A DNA stretch of 64,000 bases from Tipula vernalis (taxonomy: Eukaryota > Arthropoda > Insecta > Diptera > Tipulidae): positions 133,166,701-133,230,700 of the forward strand of contig OY282558.1 in NCBI GenBank assembly GCA_958295665.1. Reading direction: 5' to 3'. The notes under the pieces were generated by a model, which worked only from the letters and a program-made list of their open reading frames with translations, had not been told where the DNA came from and did no database searches. The position numbers were made by a program, and so were the translations under genes. Of this stretch, positions 32,478-44,690 are shown in pieces (the first letter of the stretch is position 1; every line of letters begins with the position of its first letter).

Positions 32478-33091
32478 CCCGTGGCGTACTGCAGCTATCG
32501 GGGGGGTCACAGGTGGTGGATAGTGGACGACCTATCGATAGGTAGGTTAGCGGGTAATTAAATAGGCCGCCCCCAACCGCAGCCCAGCTGGGGGGAGAGT
32601 CTCAGGGAACTGGGGAGTGGTTAACCTCAGTTCATTAAATTCTGAGTGCCTATGATGCCCAGCATGGAAAGGCGAACAGATGGCGCCAGAAAACCATCGA
32701 CCAATAACCACGGCGGACTGGGCTTCACGTCCTCTCGGCACCTCCGGAGTCTCCGCGGGTGATGAGTGGGGGACCCTATAAACGGGTGACCCGGTGAATG
32801 GAATGGATCCCATTGGATTGGGCTCTCCATGTGATTAGGTGAATGGGGGAAAGAATGGGCGGAGGGAAGGGGGTGCAGGGAGGCCGGGGTGCTAGCGAGC
32901 CGAATAAGCTGGATTAAGGCGTTAAGCGACCCGTGCTGATGGTCAACTAGGCTAGGAGCCCATTTAACAAAGCCCAGTCGCTAACGGAACCCTCTGGATA
33001 CCTGGCGACCTCCAGTTGTAATCAGCCTTACCTGCGTATACGGATCTCTGCGCAGGCGGACCTTTATTTCTCCGATACTCGTGGGAATCCA
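32478..33091 (+). other. 5' UTR of LINE B
   Basis: GC-rich (for example gccgcccccaaccgcagccc) against AT-rich surroundings. Small shadow ORFs are present, but none is convincing. Probably holds the internal promoter. Confidence 0.65.
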
Positions 33092-34327
33092 ATGGATAGA
33101 TCAAAAACCAAAACAAAGGGCACCGGCTCTCCTCAAAAGCCGGTATCAGCGGAGGGAGGTACCTCGAACAAGACGGGTGGGGCCTCTAAGGTTGCAAAGG
33201 TGGTTGACTCTATGGCACAAGTCCCGGGAGTTAGCGGTACCAACGCAGCACAGGGGAGTGGGACGAGAGACATTCCTCCGGCGAAAAGGCGATACAGGAA
33301 TCGCCGCTCGGCGCTCCGAATTCTCGAGAAGTGGGCTGCGACCCCCGAGGGGCAGCTTACGGAAGAGCAAACAAGAACAGTAGCTTGGGCAAGGAGCACT
33401 GTGGGCTGCGGAAGCTCGGAAAGGGACCATATGTCGAAAAGACAGCGGTCCCAGGACGAGGTGGAAGTAGTCAACAGCAAGCGGGCCAAGTTGGTGACTG
33501 AAAAGAAGCCGAGCTCCAACTCAGGGACAAAGCTGTTCAGCGCGGTCCTGAGGGAGCATGTGTTGATGCTAGCCGTCATTGACGAAAGTCAAGAAGATGG
33601 GAGCATCACGGCGGAAAAATGGAGGTTGGTGTATAATGCACTCAACCTCGTCTTTTTAAAGGTCCTGGGTGAAAATCCGGGACCACCCCCATCCTGCAGA
33701 GATGCGGGATGGTATCAAGGGCGTGTGAATATGACTGCATGCTCAGACTCTAGATCTGTGGATCTGTACAAAAAGGCTATAGCCAAAGTAGGGGAGGTGT
33801 GGCCAGGCGCAAAGCTTGCGGCAGTTAGTCGGGAGGAAATTCCCAGCAGGCCGAGGGCACGTGTATGGCTGCCATCCGAACCGGCTAGCACGGGCGGGGC
33901 TTTAAAAATCATTCAGGCCAGTAACCCGAGTCTTCCGACCGGAAATTGGAAGATCGTCAAGCAGGAGGAGGCCAAGGGGGGCTCGAAATTATCAATCATG
34001 GTGATAAATAAGGAGTCCCTTGCCCTCCTTTACAAAACGAAGGGAGTAATTGACTTCGGTTTCGGGTCAATTACTCTCAACGTTTATAAGAAGGATGGGG
34101 CGGAAGCGCGTACGGGAGGCCAACCGGAGGACGGTGGCAACCCGCCCAGGCCTGAAGGGGGTACCAGCAGCATGGGGGAAGAAGCTGAGGGTAGGGGGGA
34201 GAGTGAATCCGGCGACCTCGGTAGGGCAAGGACTCTCTCGAAGGATGAGGAGGTGCACATAAGCGAAGGAGCTGGTGTACCGATGGAGGAGGATGTCGAT
34301 AGCCCGGCCAGACGGGGGGGGCACTGA
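33092..34327 (+). CDS. LINE B ORF1: nucleic-acid-binding protein (DUF4780-like)
   Basis: 411 aa, starting at ATG 33092. Lys/Arg-rich N-terminus (AKRRYRNRRSALRILEKW near 70-87), a folded region (AVIDESQEDGSITAEKWRLV, then DAGWYQGRVNMTACS) resembling the DUF4780 domain of insect LINE ORF1 proteins, and an acidic Gly-rich tail. Intact although ORF2 is broken. It would bind the element RNA. Confidence 0.85.
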   Translation: MDRSKTKTKGTGSPQKPVSAEGGTSNKTGGASKVAKVVDSMAQVPGVSGTNAAQGSGTRDIPPAKRRYRNRRSALRILEKWAATPEGQLTEEQTRTVAWARSTVGCGSSERDHMSKRQRSQDEVEVVNSKRAKLVTEKKPSSNSGTKLFSAVLREHVLMLAVIDESQEDGSITAEKWRLVYNALNLVFLKVLGENPGPPPSCRDAGWYQGRVNMTACSDSRSVDLYKKAIAKVGEVWPGAKLAAVSREEIPSRPRARVWLPSEPASTGGALKIIQASNPSLPTGNWKIVKQEEAKGGSKLSIMVINKESLALLYKTKGVIDFGFGSITLNVYKKDGAEARTGGQPEDGGNPPRPEGGTSSMGEEAEGRGESESGDLGRARTLSKDEEVHISEGAGVPMEEDVDSPARRGGH

Positions 34328-34401
34328 CAAGTCCTCTATAGAGGGTATGAGGGGTGGCGAGACGGGCGTATCCGGCGCATCCCAAATTACCGGGAATTAA
34401 T

Positions 34402-34421
34402 ATTCCTGCGGTAGCAGGAAT
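34402..34421 (+). promoter_or_regulatory. Hairpin between ORF1 and ORF2 of LINE B
   Basis: A perfect 8-bp stem (attcctgc with gcaggaat) with the 4-nt loop ggta ends 17 nt before the ORF2 ATG at 34439. Compare LINE A, 18 nt. Confidence 0.5.
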
Positions 34422-34438
34422 TTATATGATGATATGTT

Positions 34439-37400
34439 ATGATTAAGATAACTCAAATTAACCTTCACCATTCTAAGGCTGCTTCGGCAGCTCTACTCCT
34501 CAGGCTGACTATTTCGGGTGAGGATGTGATACTAATCCAAGAATCTTGGATTAACAACAACAGGATCTGTGGCCTCAGAACCAAGGGGTATAAAATTATA
34601 TCCTCTAGTAAGTCTGGGAAGATCAGATCTTGTATTCTTGGGAAAAATAATATTAATCTTTTCCTTCTCTCTCAATACAGCAATGGTGACACTACTGCAG
34701 TTAGCCTGGAAGTAGGCACTTGTAGATTCTGGCTAGTTTCAGCCTACATGGACCGGGAGAAGGAGGTTCCTCCGGATAACCTGGAGGAGCTGATCCGTAA
34801 AGCGGAACAATCAAAGGTAGGTGTGGTACTGGGAGTGGATGCTAATGTGCATCACACTATCTGGGGAAGCACAGACATTAATGAAAGAGGTGAGTCGCTT
34901 TTTGATTATTTGATGAGTACTAACCTTTCAGTGTGTAATATTGGGCGGGAACCCACATTTATTACTAGTAACAGGCAGGAGGTTCTAGACGTGACCCTTG
35001 CCTCAAATAATATTCTTCATATGGTTAAAAATTCGAGGGTGGATAAGGAACACTCCTTTTCTAATCATCGATATTTAACCTATAGCCTCGATATTCACCC
35101 TGCTACCCGGGAAGCCTTCAGAAACCCTTGAAGGACCAACTGGAGCAAATATGGGAAATTATTGGAGGAAATGTTACCGACGAGGGCTATGGAGCCCCCG
35201 ACGACCGTTGGGGAGCTGGAGGACATGGTGGCTAGCGTTACTAGCGCATGCAACCGATCCTTTCGCGCTGCCTGCCCACTGGTTAAGCCTAGGGGTAGGC
35301 AAAAACCGGTATGGTGGTCCAGGGAACTGGGAACCTATCGAAAGGCTTCTAGGATAGCCTTTAATAGAGCCAAAAATACAAGGGAGGCTCAGGATTGGGA
35401 CTCCTATAAGGAGAAACTCGGAACTTATAAGAAAGAATTAAGAAAGGCACAAAGGAGGTCTTGGAGAATCTTCTGTGATAATATGGAAGAGGTATCCGAA
35501 ACCTCCCGCCTTAGGAAGATTCTTTCCAAAAGTACATCTAGTCCTAGTTTTTTGTTAAAACCGGACGGATCTTGGACAGCTTCTAGTAGAGAATCTCTGG
35601 AGCTTCTCTTCGAGACACACTTCCCAGGGAGCTTTGAAGACCTGTTGGTGCGTAGCAATCATCAGGAATCACTGTCAGTAACCACAGAGGATATCATAAC
35701 CAGAAAACGGATCCTATGGACACTGAGGGGTTTTAAACCATTTAAATCGGCTGGTCCGGATCAAATTATACCAGCGGAACTTCAAAACAACTCAGTAATT
35801 ATTCTTCCTTACCTGGAAGCTATATTCAAAGGGTGTTTGAAGCTGGGCTATATTCCTAGGTACTGGACGGAGGTCAATGTGGTGTTCATACCGAAAGCGG
35901 GGAAAAGCTCACATGTCTATCCTAAGGACCTAAGACCAATAACTCTATCATCCTTTCTTTTGAAAACCTTGGAAAGGCTGCTGGATGTATACATCAGAGA
36001 TAAAATAGGTGCCAGGAAGTGGGCATCGTCTCAGCATGCGTACACAAAGGGTAGATCTGTGGTCACGGCTCTGCACGCCTTGGTGTCTACGATTGAAAAA
36101 TCGATTAATTCGAAGGAATTCTGTTTGGTGGCCTTCCTGGATATAGAAGGCGCCTTTAATAATGTGAAAGCGGAGGCAATCAAGGAGGGATTGTCATTTT
36201 TGGAGGTGGACGTTCCTCTGATAGGGTTAATCAATTATATGTTGGGAAGCAGGATTGTTAGCTCGAAGTTGGGGGACTCCACCTTCAAGAGGCGAGTAAC
36301 TAGGGGTACTCCGCAGGGGGGGGGGGGGTTCTGTCCCCGCTTCTCTGGAACATAGTGGTAAACGGGTTACTACTTGAATTGGAGAGAGAGGGTATTGAAG
36401 TTATCGCGTACGCAGATGACGTAGCTTTAGCTGTTACCGGGAAATTCATGGGCACGATTGTAGACGTAATGCAGAATGCGCTTACCATCGTTACGAAATG
36501 GGCTGGCAAATGTGGACTTGGTATTAACCCGTCCAAGACAGAGCTGATACTCTTTACTAAGAAATACAAAATCCCGGTAGTTGTCCCTCCTACCTTAAAT
36601 GGCACGAGACTTGCTTTTACTGATAGAGCTAGATATCTGGGCATTATCTTGGACAGTAAGCTTAGTTGGAAGCCCAACATGTTGGAGAGAATAAACAAAG
36701 CTACTATTGCTTTGTACTCCTGTAGGAACGCCATTGGTCATAGATGGGGTCTGAAGCCGGAGCTGGTACACTGGCTCTACACCGCCGTAGTGAGACCTGT
36801 ACTCATGTACGGGGTGGGTGTTTGGTGGCCAGCTCTGGACAAGGTAACTTATAAAAGTAAGATTGAGAGAGTGCAAAGAACAGGCTGTATGCTTGTTAGC
36901 GGGGCATTGAGGTCGACACCGACAAGTGTCTAGAGGATAGGTTGCACCTTCTTCCGGTCGACATTTTTGGCAAACAGATGGCGGCAAATACGGCTGTACG
37001 ACTTGCAGCCGTCTCTCAGTGGAGGTGTCTTAGTATAGGACACTCTACTATCGTCAGATCGTTGAAGGATGAGCTGGCGAATCTTGACTACATTAAACCT
37101 ACTCTACGCTTCGAGAAGCGATTTCGGACCTCCTTCCCTTCAAGGGAATCCTGGAGGGATAGACCGTTATTGGAAACCGAAGCGTTGCAATTCTTCACAG
37201 ATGGCTCCAAGCTAGACGGCAAAGTAGGAGCTGGAGTATTCTGTGACAAATTAAATGTAAATATTTCTGTTCGTCTCCCTGATTACTGCAGCGTGTACCA
37301 AGCTGAAGTCGTAGCGATTTAAGAGGTCATGACGTGGTTGAAGCATAATGTGTTATCCTCAGACGATATCACAATCTATGTGGACAGTCAAGCGGCGATC

Positions 37401-38027
37401 CGGTCGTTAGAATCGGTGTCTTTGGCGTCACGGGTGGCGTTGAGTTGTGACTCATCTCTAAATGAGATGGGTGAGCATTTCAACATCCAGGTAGTCTGGG
37501 TCCCACGTCACTCGGGCGTCATGGCGAACTGCAGGGCAGATGAACTTGCTAGGCATGGTACGACTCTCCAGCTGCAACCGGAAAGGGCAAGTCTGGGGAG
37601 GCCTATCACAGCGCTGAGACAAGCACTTGGGAAGCAGGCGCTATCCTCAGCGGGGGAAAGGTGGTCTAACGCCCTCACCTGTAGAGTTGCAAGACAAATT
37701 TGGCCAAAGCTGGACTTGGGGCGCACTAGGGCATTAATATCCTTACGAAGACGTGAATTAAGAACGGTCGTAGGAATTCTCACTGGACACTGCCTTTTTG
37801 GAGAACATGCAAGAAGGCTGGGTCTGGAGGCTAATGACTTCTGCAGAAGCTGCTTGGACGAAGAGGAGGAAGAGACGTTGGTCCACTTCCTTTGTTCGTG
37901 TCCAGCATTGGCTCTCAGAAGGCACAAACACTTAGGTAAGTTCAGGATGGACTGCCTCTCGGATCTCGAAAACATTAAAGTGCGGGACGTCTTACGCTAC
38001 ATAAGTAGCTCGAAATGGTTCCAATAG
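34439..38027 (+). pseudogene. LINE B ORF2, broken: endonuclease, reverse transcriptase, RNase H
   Basis: Order as in LINE A: endonuclease (QINLHH, GVDANVHHTIWGS), reverse transcriptase (AFLDIEGAFNN, AYADDVALAV), RNase H (FFTDGSKLDGKVGAG, VWVPRHSG) and a C-terminal CRSCLDEEEEE zinc-like motif. There are four lesions. TGA at 35129-35131 separates endonuclease from RT. A run of 13 G (36316-36328) shifts the frame inside the TPQGG motif. A one-base loss near 36930 shifts it again. TAA at 37320-37322 interrupts RNase H. Fragments lie at 34439-35131, 35162-36355, 36355-36933, 36942-37322 and 37329-38027. Confidence 0.93.
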
Positions 38028-38126
38028 GGGTAAAAGGGGATACATCCTGTGGTATCACAATGGACCGTCACCGGTCTAAGTGTGCGTAAGCAGCCACTCC
38101 AACCTAACCTAACCTTCTCTTCTTCA

Positions 38127-38399
38127 AGGTCGGTCGAACACTAACTTTTTTTTATTATTACATTTTTTCATTACATGCTGCGCTTATACATATACATAGC
38201 GTTAAAAAAAGCATTTACGCTGAACAGCTTACTTGCTTATGTACTAACACATGCAATAATTACAATTATTAATTTTAATAAATGATAACAAAATTTGCAA
38301 ATTATATTTAGCGCTTACATACTCGTGTATAAATCTATATAATCCTAAATATATTCAAATTAAATTTTACACTTGATGATAAAAGTTACTCGTAGAGTC
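38127..38399. other. AT-rich stretch, possibly LTR remains
   Basis: Lies between the LINE B target duplication and the end of the BEL B pol relic. It is where a 3' LTR would be expected, but no second copy is present for comparison. Confidence 0.35.
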
Positions 38400-40960
38400 A
38401 ACATTCTCCGCACTTTGACGGAATCATCCGTCAACATCATTTTCTTCTTCTGTTAGTAGAGGGCAAAGCTTGATGACTGCACGTTTGGATTTGCCTCTAA
38501 TGGTGTTGACAGTCGCTACTCTAACCTTCTGGTCTACCCCGGATGTAATTCGATGATTCTACCAAGTAACTATTTGCACGACGGAAGACCTTCATCCTTT
38601 ATGATCACTAACTGTCTTTCTTTTAAATTAGGTGATTTGTTGGACCATTTATGGCGAGATTGCAATGAAGTTATGTATTCTTTCGTACAGCGAACCCAAA
38701 AATATTGTACAAGAGCATCCACTAACTCCTATCGTTTCAAAAGTGATAACTTCTGGTTTGTATAGTTTGGTTTTGGTAGTGACATTAATGACCGGCCAAC
38801 TAAAACATCGCCTGGAGTAAGAGCATGAAAATCATCTGGATTAGATGATAGTGGAACTAAAGCCTAGAGTTGAGAACGGCTTCAATTTGTTTCAAGGTAG
38901 TTAGCAGCTCTTCGTAGGTCAAAGGCGCGTCACACACAATGCGTCTAAGATGAAACTTCGTACATTTGACCCGCAATGAGGAGCCTGGAGGAGCAAAATG
39001 CCACGCAACTATATTATCTGAGTACCATCCTTGTAGTCGTTGCGTATATCTTCGGACTGAAACAGTTTAAATAGTTCAAAGACACACAGACATAAGCCTT
39101 GACCGGAACTCTTCCTCTCGCCTTAAAGTAAATGTAGAATGGACCACAAAAATCGAAACCAATCGATTCGAATGGTGATGATGGTTGAATACCTTGCAGG
39201 TAGATTTCCCATTTTCTGTGGTTGTATCTTTGGTCTGATCTTGAAGCACACAACACATTTCTGAAATACCTCACTGGCCAAACGTCTTCCGTTGGTTGGC
39301 CAAAATCGTTCACGTGTAACAGCAAGAAGCGCTTGAGGGCCAGCATGGAGGTACCTGGAGTGATAATAAAATAAAACTGTTAGTGTAAAACAATGATTTT
39401 TCGGGAGAAGCATTGGTTGCTTCATTGTATATGAAAATGATGATTGTTGCAAACGGCCACCCACTCGTAAAATTCCATCTTGGTCCAAGAACACCGACAA
39501 TGATTTCAAGGGATTTGCAAAATGGGCCTTCCTTTGCGTAGTAGTTGAAGTTCGTCATGAAAACATTTATTTTGTACTCAAATTTCCAACTTTTCGTAGA
39601 TTAATATCTGGACCCTTTGATTTTGTATTCTCTATAAACCGACACATAATTGATATAACCCTTTGCAGTCGACCAAATGATTTGAAAAATTGTATGGATT
39701 TGATGGCGTCAGCTCTTTCAACCGATGATGTAGCCATACATACATTCCTTTTCCTTTCTAGAAGTTCACTTGATGATTCACTAACGATGTTTGTAGGCCA
39801 CCCAGTGGTTGAATTTGATAGAACCAGTGGACCATGGAGCCATATGTTTGACTGTAGCAGTTGTGACGGATATAAGCAGTTGTGACGGATATAAGTAGTG
39901 TTTGTTTTAATCAATTGGGCAAGGAGTTGCTTAAAGGGGCAACACGAGATTTGACACAATGGTGCGCGGTGTAGAAATTTCCATCAGGTAAGCAGCATCT
40001 TGCAGCTGATCATCCCATCCTAACTTTAAATTCCATAAATTTTGCATAAATAATTTTCCTACAGTTATGACTGGTGCTGATATCCCAAGGGGGTCAAACA
40101 CACAAGCGATGTGTGATATCACTGATCGTTTCGTTATTGCTGAATTTTGAGACACGTTTATTTTTATGTGGAATTTATCGCTGTTAGGTTGCCAATAAAC
40201 GCCCAATGTCTTTACAAAGTCACCTTCATCTAATCGTAGTAGCTTTTCGCGATCTTCAACTGGCACATCTTGAAGTATTTCTAAGGAATAAGAGTACCAT
40301 TTTTGAAGTTCCGTACCAGCTGAACGCAGTAACTTGGTTGTTTCCGATTTTACAGAGATCAAGTGATGAATAGAATTTAAACCAGTTAAAATGTCGACTA
40401 TCTGCACTAAAAACATATCGATGGATTCTGAAGCGAAGTAAAATGGTGAAAAAGTCATTTTGAACTATAGGTACCACCATTAAAATCTCGTTTAATGACT
40501 TTTCACTTGTAGACCTTGCAGATCCATCGAAGACGATACGTAGTTTTGTCGTTGAGCTGCCCGGCTTTAACACACAATTATGCGGAAAAATGTAGTTATG
40601 AGGTGGCACGTTCTCTGAGGAAATCGGAGTCATATGACCCAGTTGTTTATATTCGTTGATAAAGTCATAATATTTTTGCCTCAACTTTGGATTACGTCCT
40701 AGCTTTCCCTCTAACTTATGAAATCGACTTTGTGCCATCGAAAATGAATTGCCCAAAACTGATGGTGGCTCTTTGAATGGCAGACGTACAATAAATTTAC
40801 CTTCTTCATTCCCCGTAACATTTCGGACAAAATGTTCCTCACAGGCATGTTCCTCTAATGATATCGAATTAGATTCATTTTCGACTGATTCGAGTTTCCA
40901 AAACGACTCTATTTTATTTTGTAAGTCGAGCGATGCAGACAAACACGACAAAAAGGTGCT
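38400..40960 (-). pseudogene. BEL/Pao relic B (pol fragments)
   Basis: Minus-strand pieces in several frames give, in order, the RT start (LRIVFDGSARSTSEKSLNEIL near 40500), sequence after the RT core (KTLGVYWQPNSDKFHI, CVFDPLGISAPV near 40100-40200), RNase H region, integrase zinc region (near 39250-39500), the first integrase block (GFDFCGPFY near 39150) and the integrase end (near 38880-38970). The part holding the YVDD core is missing between about 40390 and 40450, and part of the integrase core near 39010. Old and dead. Confidence 0.85.
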
Positions 40961-41083
40961 TGATTCTGAATTGTGGGTATAACTTCCATTATGTTTTCAA
41001 ATCTGTTTGATTGCTAGTTCCCCTGTTATAATGTTCCTGCCCCCCCCCTTCCTCCCGCTTTTTACGGTTTTATCCTTACTACG

Positions 41084-43363
41084 ATGGATTTTAATCGCTA
41101 GTGAAAAGTTTGTCGAAGGATGAATTAGAGGTGGAGTATTTGGTTCGAGGATTGACCATCAGGGATAAGGATGGAGAGCGAAAGTTGCATGAAGTGTTGC
41201 AAGCTGAGAATGTGGATCCCCAGTTGAAACAAAGAAATTCCCATGTTGTGGAAACGGCCGACGATGAACTAGAACTCATAAATGCTAAAATGGATCAATT
41301 AGACGCGGTATTAGATGATATTAATGCTAATCCTTCTGTCGAGTACAAGCAGGGCGTACTAATAAGATTGATTCACTGGAGGGACCGAGCGGTGAGATTG
41401 GCAAATTCGTTCCCGAACGTGGCATCTCTACCAATCTTAATCAAAACTTTGGAGCGAACTATACGTGGTGTGGGACGCGACTTAAAGCGGTACGATGCTG
41501 GCAGGCAGGTGTACCCCCGACGGGACGGTTCACAACCCTCCACGTCAGTAGCCGCCCGAAATGTTGAGGTACACCAAACTAGTGTTCTGGACCCTTCTCC
41601 ATCAAAAGAAACGGACTTCGATCCCGCCTTTGAAAGCAGATTTTCCGGGAAAATAGAACAAATCACGGAAGATTTTTTGAGGAAGATGTCCCCCAGGGAC
41701 AAATCAGCGCTAGAACAAAAAGGAGATCTACCTCGTTCGTCGAGTGGCATTCAAGTTAGGCAGCCGAGGCGGGCTACTAGAACCGATAGTAATAGCGGGA
41801 GTGATTCCGATTCCGCTAGAGACACCTCCACTAGGAATCCGCAAAGAACTGTTCGCAACCCCGTTGTCCACCGTAGTGTACGGAGACGCACGGATCCAAC
41901 CAAGTGGAAAATCTACTTTTCAGGAAAAGAAGGTGGCAAAGGTATGGACAACGTACAAGATTTCATCGTGCGGTTGGAGGAACATGCTTACCAGGGAAAT
42001 ATCGAGAAGCATGAATTGGTCATCCTTACACGTAACTTCGTATCTGGGGTGGCAGAAAAGTGGTACTACATATTTTTACGCAAAAATTAAGGATTATCCT
42101 GGAGAAGTATGAAGAAGGCACTATTAGAACGATTTAGTAGCCTTGAAACCGAAAGGGCTCAACAGCGATACGTGCGCGGACGGATACAGGAGCATAAAGA
42201 ATCGTTTAACGATTTCATTTTGGAGATCGAGATGGCTAATTGCCGATTTTCGAATCCTCTGCCAGAAGACGAGATCCTGGAGATCGTACTCGATAACATG
42301 AACCCTGCCCTGAAGAACGCAACTCAGAATAAGGACTTTGATCGACTAAAGGATTTAAGAAAGGTTTGTGCCAACTACGAGAAACTGTGGGCTACCTCAG
42401 GTTACGACCCTCGTAAATGTATCGAGAGTCGCCCTAGACGTCCCCGAATGGTAGAAGAAGTAGTAATTAATGATCCGGCTACCTCCGAATTATGTTCCCC
42501 AGAACGGTTTCATTCGACCATGAAACCCGATCCACCCGAGTCCATCTATCACCCTAATCAGGACGAAGAACTACAACATGTAAATGCAATTGAACGTCGG
42601 GCTCCATATCTAGTTTGCTGGAATTGTAAAGATCTGGGTCATTCATTTTTCAAATGTCCAGTCGGAAAAACCCACGAATTTTGTTATGGTGGTCGATTGG
42701 CTGGGAAAAAGTGGACGACTGCTATAAATGTCAAAAGCGACAAATAAGAAACCAACAGCCGAACGCGCACCAATCTGCAGACACGCGTTCGGAGAGACCG
42801 AAAAACCTCAGATCGACCCTCCCTCAGGTGAATGTGACCCCACCGTCACCATCAGCCAACCAATCAACTCAGTAACGCCTCAACCCTCACCCATAAATAA
42901 ACGCCTCGACCGAATTAACAACTATTGGGAGGGGCAAAGAACTTTTAGACAGAAGTGCAGTATAGCAACCTTGACGGAATTCAAAGATCAAGATCCCCGT
43001 CCATACTGCAAAATATTAATTAATGGTCACTCCAAGCTAGGATTATTAGACGACAGTGGAGCGAGTATAAGCGTGTTGGGGAAAGGAAGTGAGGAATTTA
43101 TTAGTTCTATCAAGGCACCAATATCCAAAATACATTTCACTATACAAACGGCAAATGGTTCATGTAATACCGTGCTGGGATACGTGACACTGTCAGTAAA
43201 CAATATCTACAGGAAGTTAAGGCCTATAAAATTCTGTGTAGTCCCTTGCTTACAGTGCGAAGTATATCTGGGAGTAGATTTTTGGAAGGCATTCAATCCA
43301 GCCCCACAAATCATCTCCGAGATAACCACCAGTGACAGCCTCATCAAGCCTCAAGTCAACTAG
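41084..43363 (+). pseudogene. Ty3/gypsy relic B, gag and protease (plus strand)
   Basis: Gag runs from about 41101 with a capsid-like part (KWKIYFSGKEGGKGMDNVQD, near 41910), a zinc knuckle (CWNCKDLGHSFFKC near 42620) and a protease (GLLDDSGASISVLG near 43050). The ATG at 41084 runs into a stop after five codons. Two nearby indels (about 42085 and 42105) cancel each other, and another shift lies near 42690 after the knuckle. Coding stops at 43363, just past the protease, where an inverted piece of a sister copy begins. Confidence 0.88.
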
Positions 43364-43442
43364 ACCAGGTAATATCAGCCTAATTTGGAATAAAACGCCG
43401 ATACCATCCGGCCATCCCAAGAAAACGTCGGGTATGTTTTAC

Positions 43443-44382
43443 TTAGATTGGAGGAGGGAAATTCTTAATCGCTTCCACTTTGGACGGGTCTGTTTTTAGC
43501 CCATCTTCTCCCACGATGAACCCCAAATATTTTGTTTTCCTGAGCGCAAAGTGGCTCTTTTCTATGTTAATGGTCAATCCCGCTTTACCCAATAGGTCCG
43601 GCACAGTTCGCAGAATTTCTAAATGATCTTCGTGGTCAGCGGAAATAATAAGGAGATCGTCTAAATAAACAAACACCCGGTCTCTTAACTGGTGCGTAAT
43701 TACTCGATCCATCAGTCTGCTCATGGTTTGGGGAGCGTTACACAAATCGAAAGGCATGACGCAAAACTGATAAAGAGGTCGGCCTGGAACTGTGAAGGCG
43801 GTAATTTCTCTTGAGCTTTTGGAATGAGGGATCTGCCAAAAGGCATCTTTCAGGTCCAAACTAGTTATAAACTTAGTGTCTTGTAGTTGACCCAACAAAC
43901 CATCTATTAGTGGAAGTGGGTAAGCATCCTTCTTGGTTGCCTCATTTACGTTCCGTGAATCCAGACACAATCTTATTTTACCGCTAGATTTACGAACTAG
44001 GACTACTGGACTGCTCCAAGGACTGTTGCTCTCCTGCGGGTGATACCGAATAGTGTCTTTGTTTGATAGGGGTAGAGTTTCCCACATCTATTACATGCTG
44101 GACCGAGTGGGTTTTACACAATCCTTTGGATGCAAATGATGGAAATGCTGAGATTTCTTGGTCTAGCTGGCTTTGCTGTTCTCGGCTCAGGTTGTGTCGG
44201 CTTGCCTCTATGAGGCTGTCACTGGTGGTTATCTCGGAGATGATTTGTGGGGCTAGATTGAATGCCTTCCAAAAATCTACTCCCAGATATACTTCGCACT
44301 GCAAGGAAGGGACCATACCGAATTGTATAGGCCTAACTTCCTGTAGGTAGTTAACTGACAGTGTCACGTATCCCAGCGTCCC
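43443..44382 (-). pseudogene. Ty3/gypsy relic B', protease end and reverse transcriptase (minus strand)
   Basis: The minus strand encodes the protease C-terminus (QCEVYLGVDFWKAFN), a linker, and a reverse transcriptase with SLDLKDAFWQIP and VYLDDLLI, ending near NFPPP at 43443. A frameshift lies near 44030. 44205-44365 is the inverted counterpart of 43195-43355 of the plus-strand relic, so two copies of one family are joined head to head. RNase H and integrase are absent. Confidence 0.88.
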
Positions 44383-44489
44383 TTTTTCGGCGTCATTTGT
44401 GGACGTGATCGCACACTAGATTGGATAACTACCTGTCGGCCTGGGGGGTTCCATTATCCGCATGTGCAATCGCCAGTTTACACAAAAAA

Positions 44490-44690
44490 AATTTAAAAAA
44501 AAAAGAGAGAGGGAGAACAACAAAAGGAAATGACTAGGGTTTATTATTTTAAGAAATTCAATGTCCCTAAATGTATGCAAACACCACTACAAAATATTGT
44601 AGGAGTTAAACGTACACAGCTAACCGCCAACAACCATCGAACCTAGTAGGTCAAGCGTCCTAGCCAAGTAAGCTAACCACTCGGCTATAA
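44490..44690 (-). repeat. tRNA-derived SINE-like unit with Pol III boxes
   Basis: On the minus strand TAGCCGAGTGGTTAGC (44687-44672) matches the tRNA A box and GGTTCGA (44643-44637) matches the core of the B box, spaced as in a tRNA. Acceptor and T stems do not pair, so it is not a working tRNA gene. A body of about 120 bp follows and ends in CTCTCTCTTTTTTTTTT near 44490-44510. No target duplication was established. Confidence 0.5.

Larger units (their letters stand above)
32478..38114 (+). mobile_element. Full-length LINE B (RNase H-bearing, LOA/R1-like group)
   Basis: A 5637-bp plus-strand element flanked by the 12-bp duplication ttctcttcttca (32466-32477 and 38115-38126). It has a GC-rich 5' UTR of about 614 bp, an intact ORF1, a broken ORF2 and a 3' end of ccaacctaacctaacc in place of poly(A). 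It is related to LINE A in architecture but clearly a different family. It lies at the junction between a LINE scrap and a BEL relic. Confidence 0.93.

Noticed and set aside
33133..33579. Minus-strand ORFs opposite LINE B ORF1
   Set aside because: Antisense shadows in GC-rich coding sequence.
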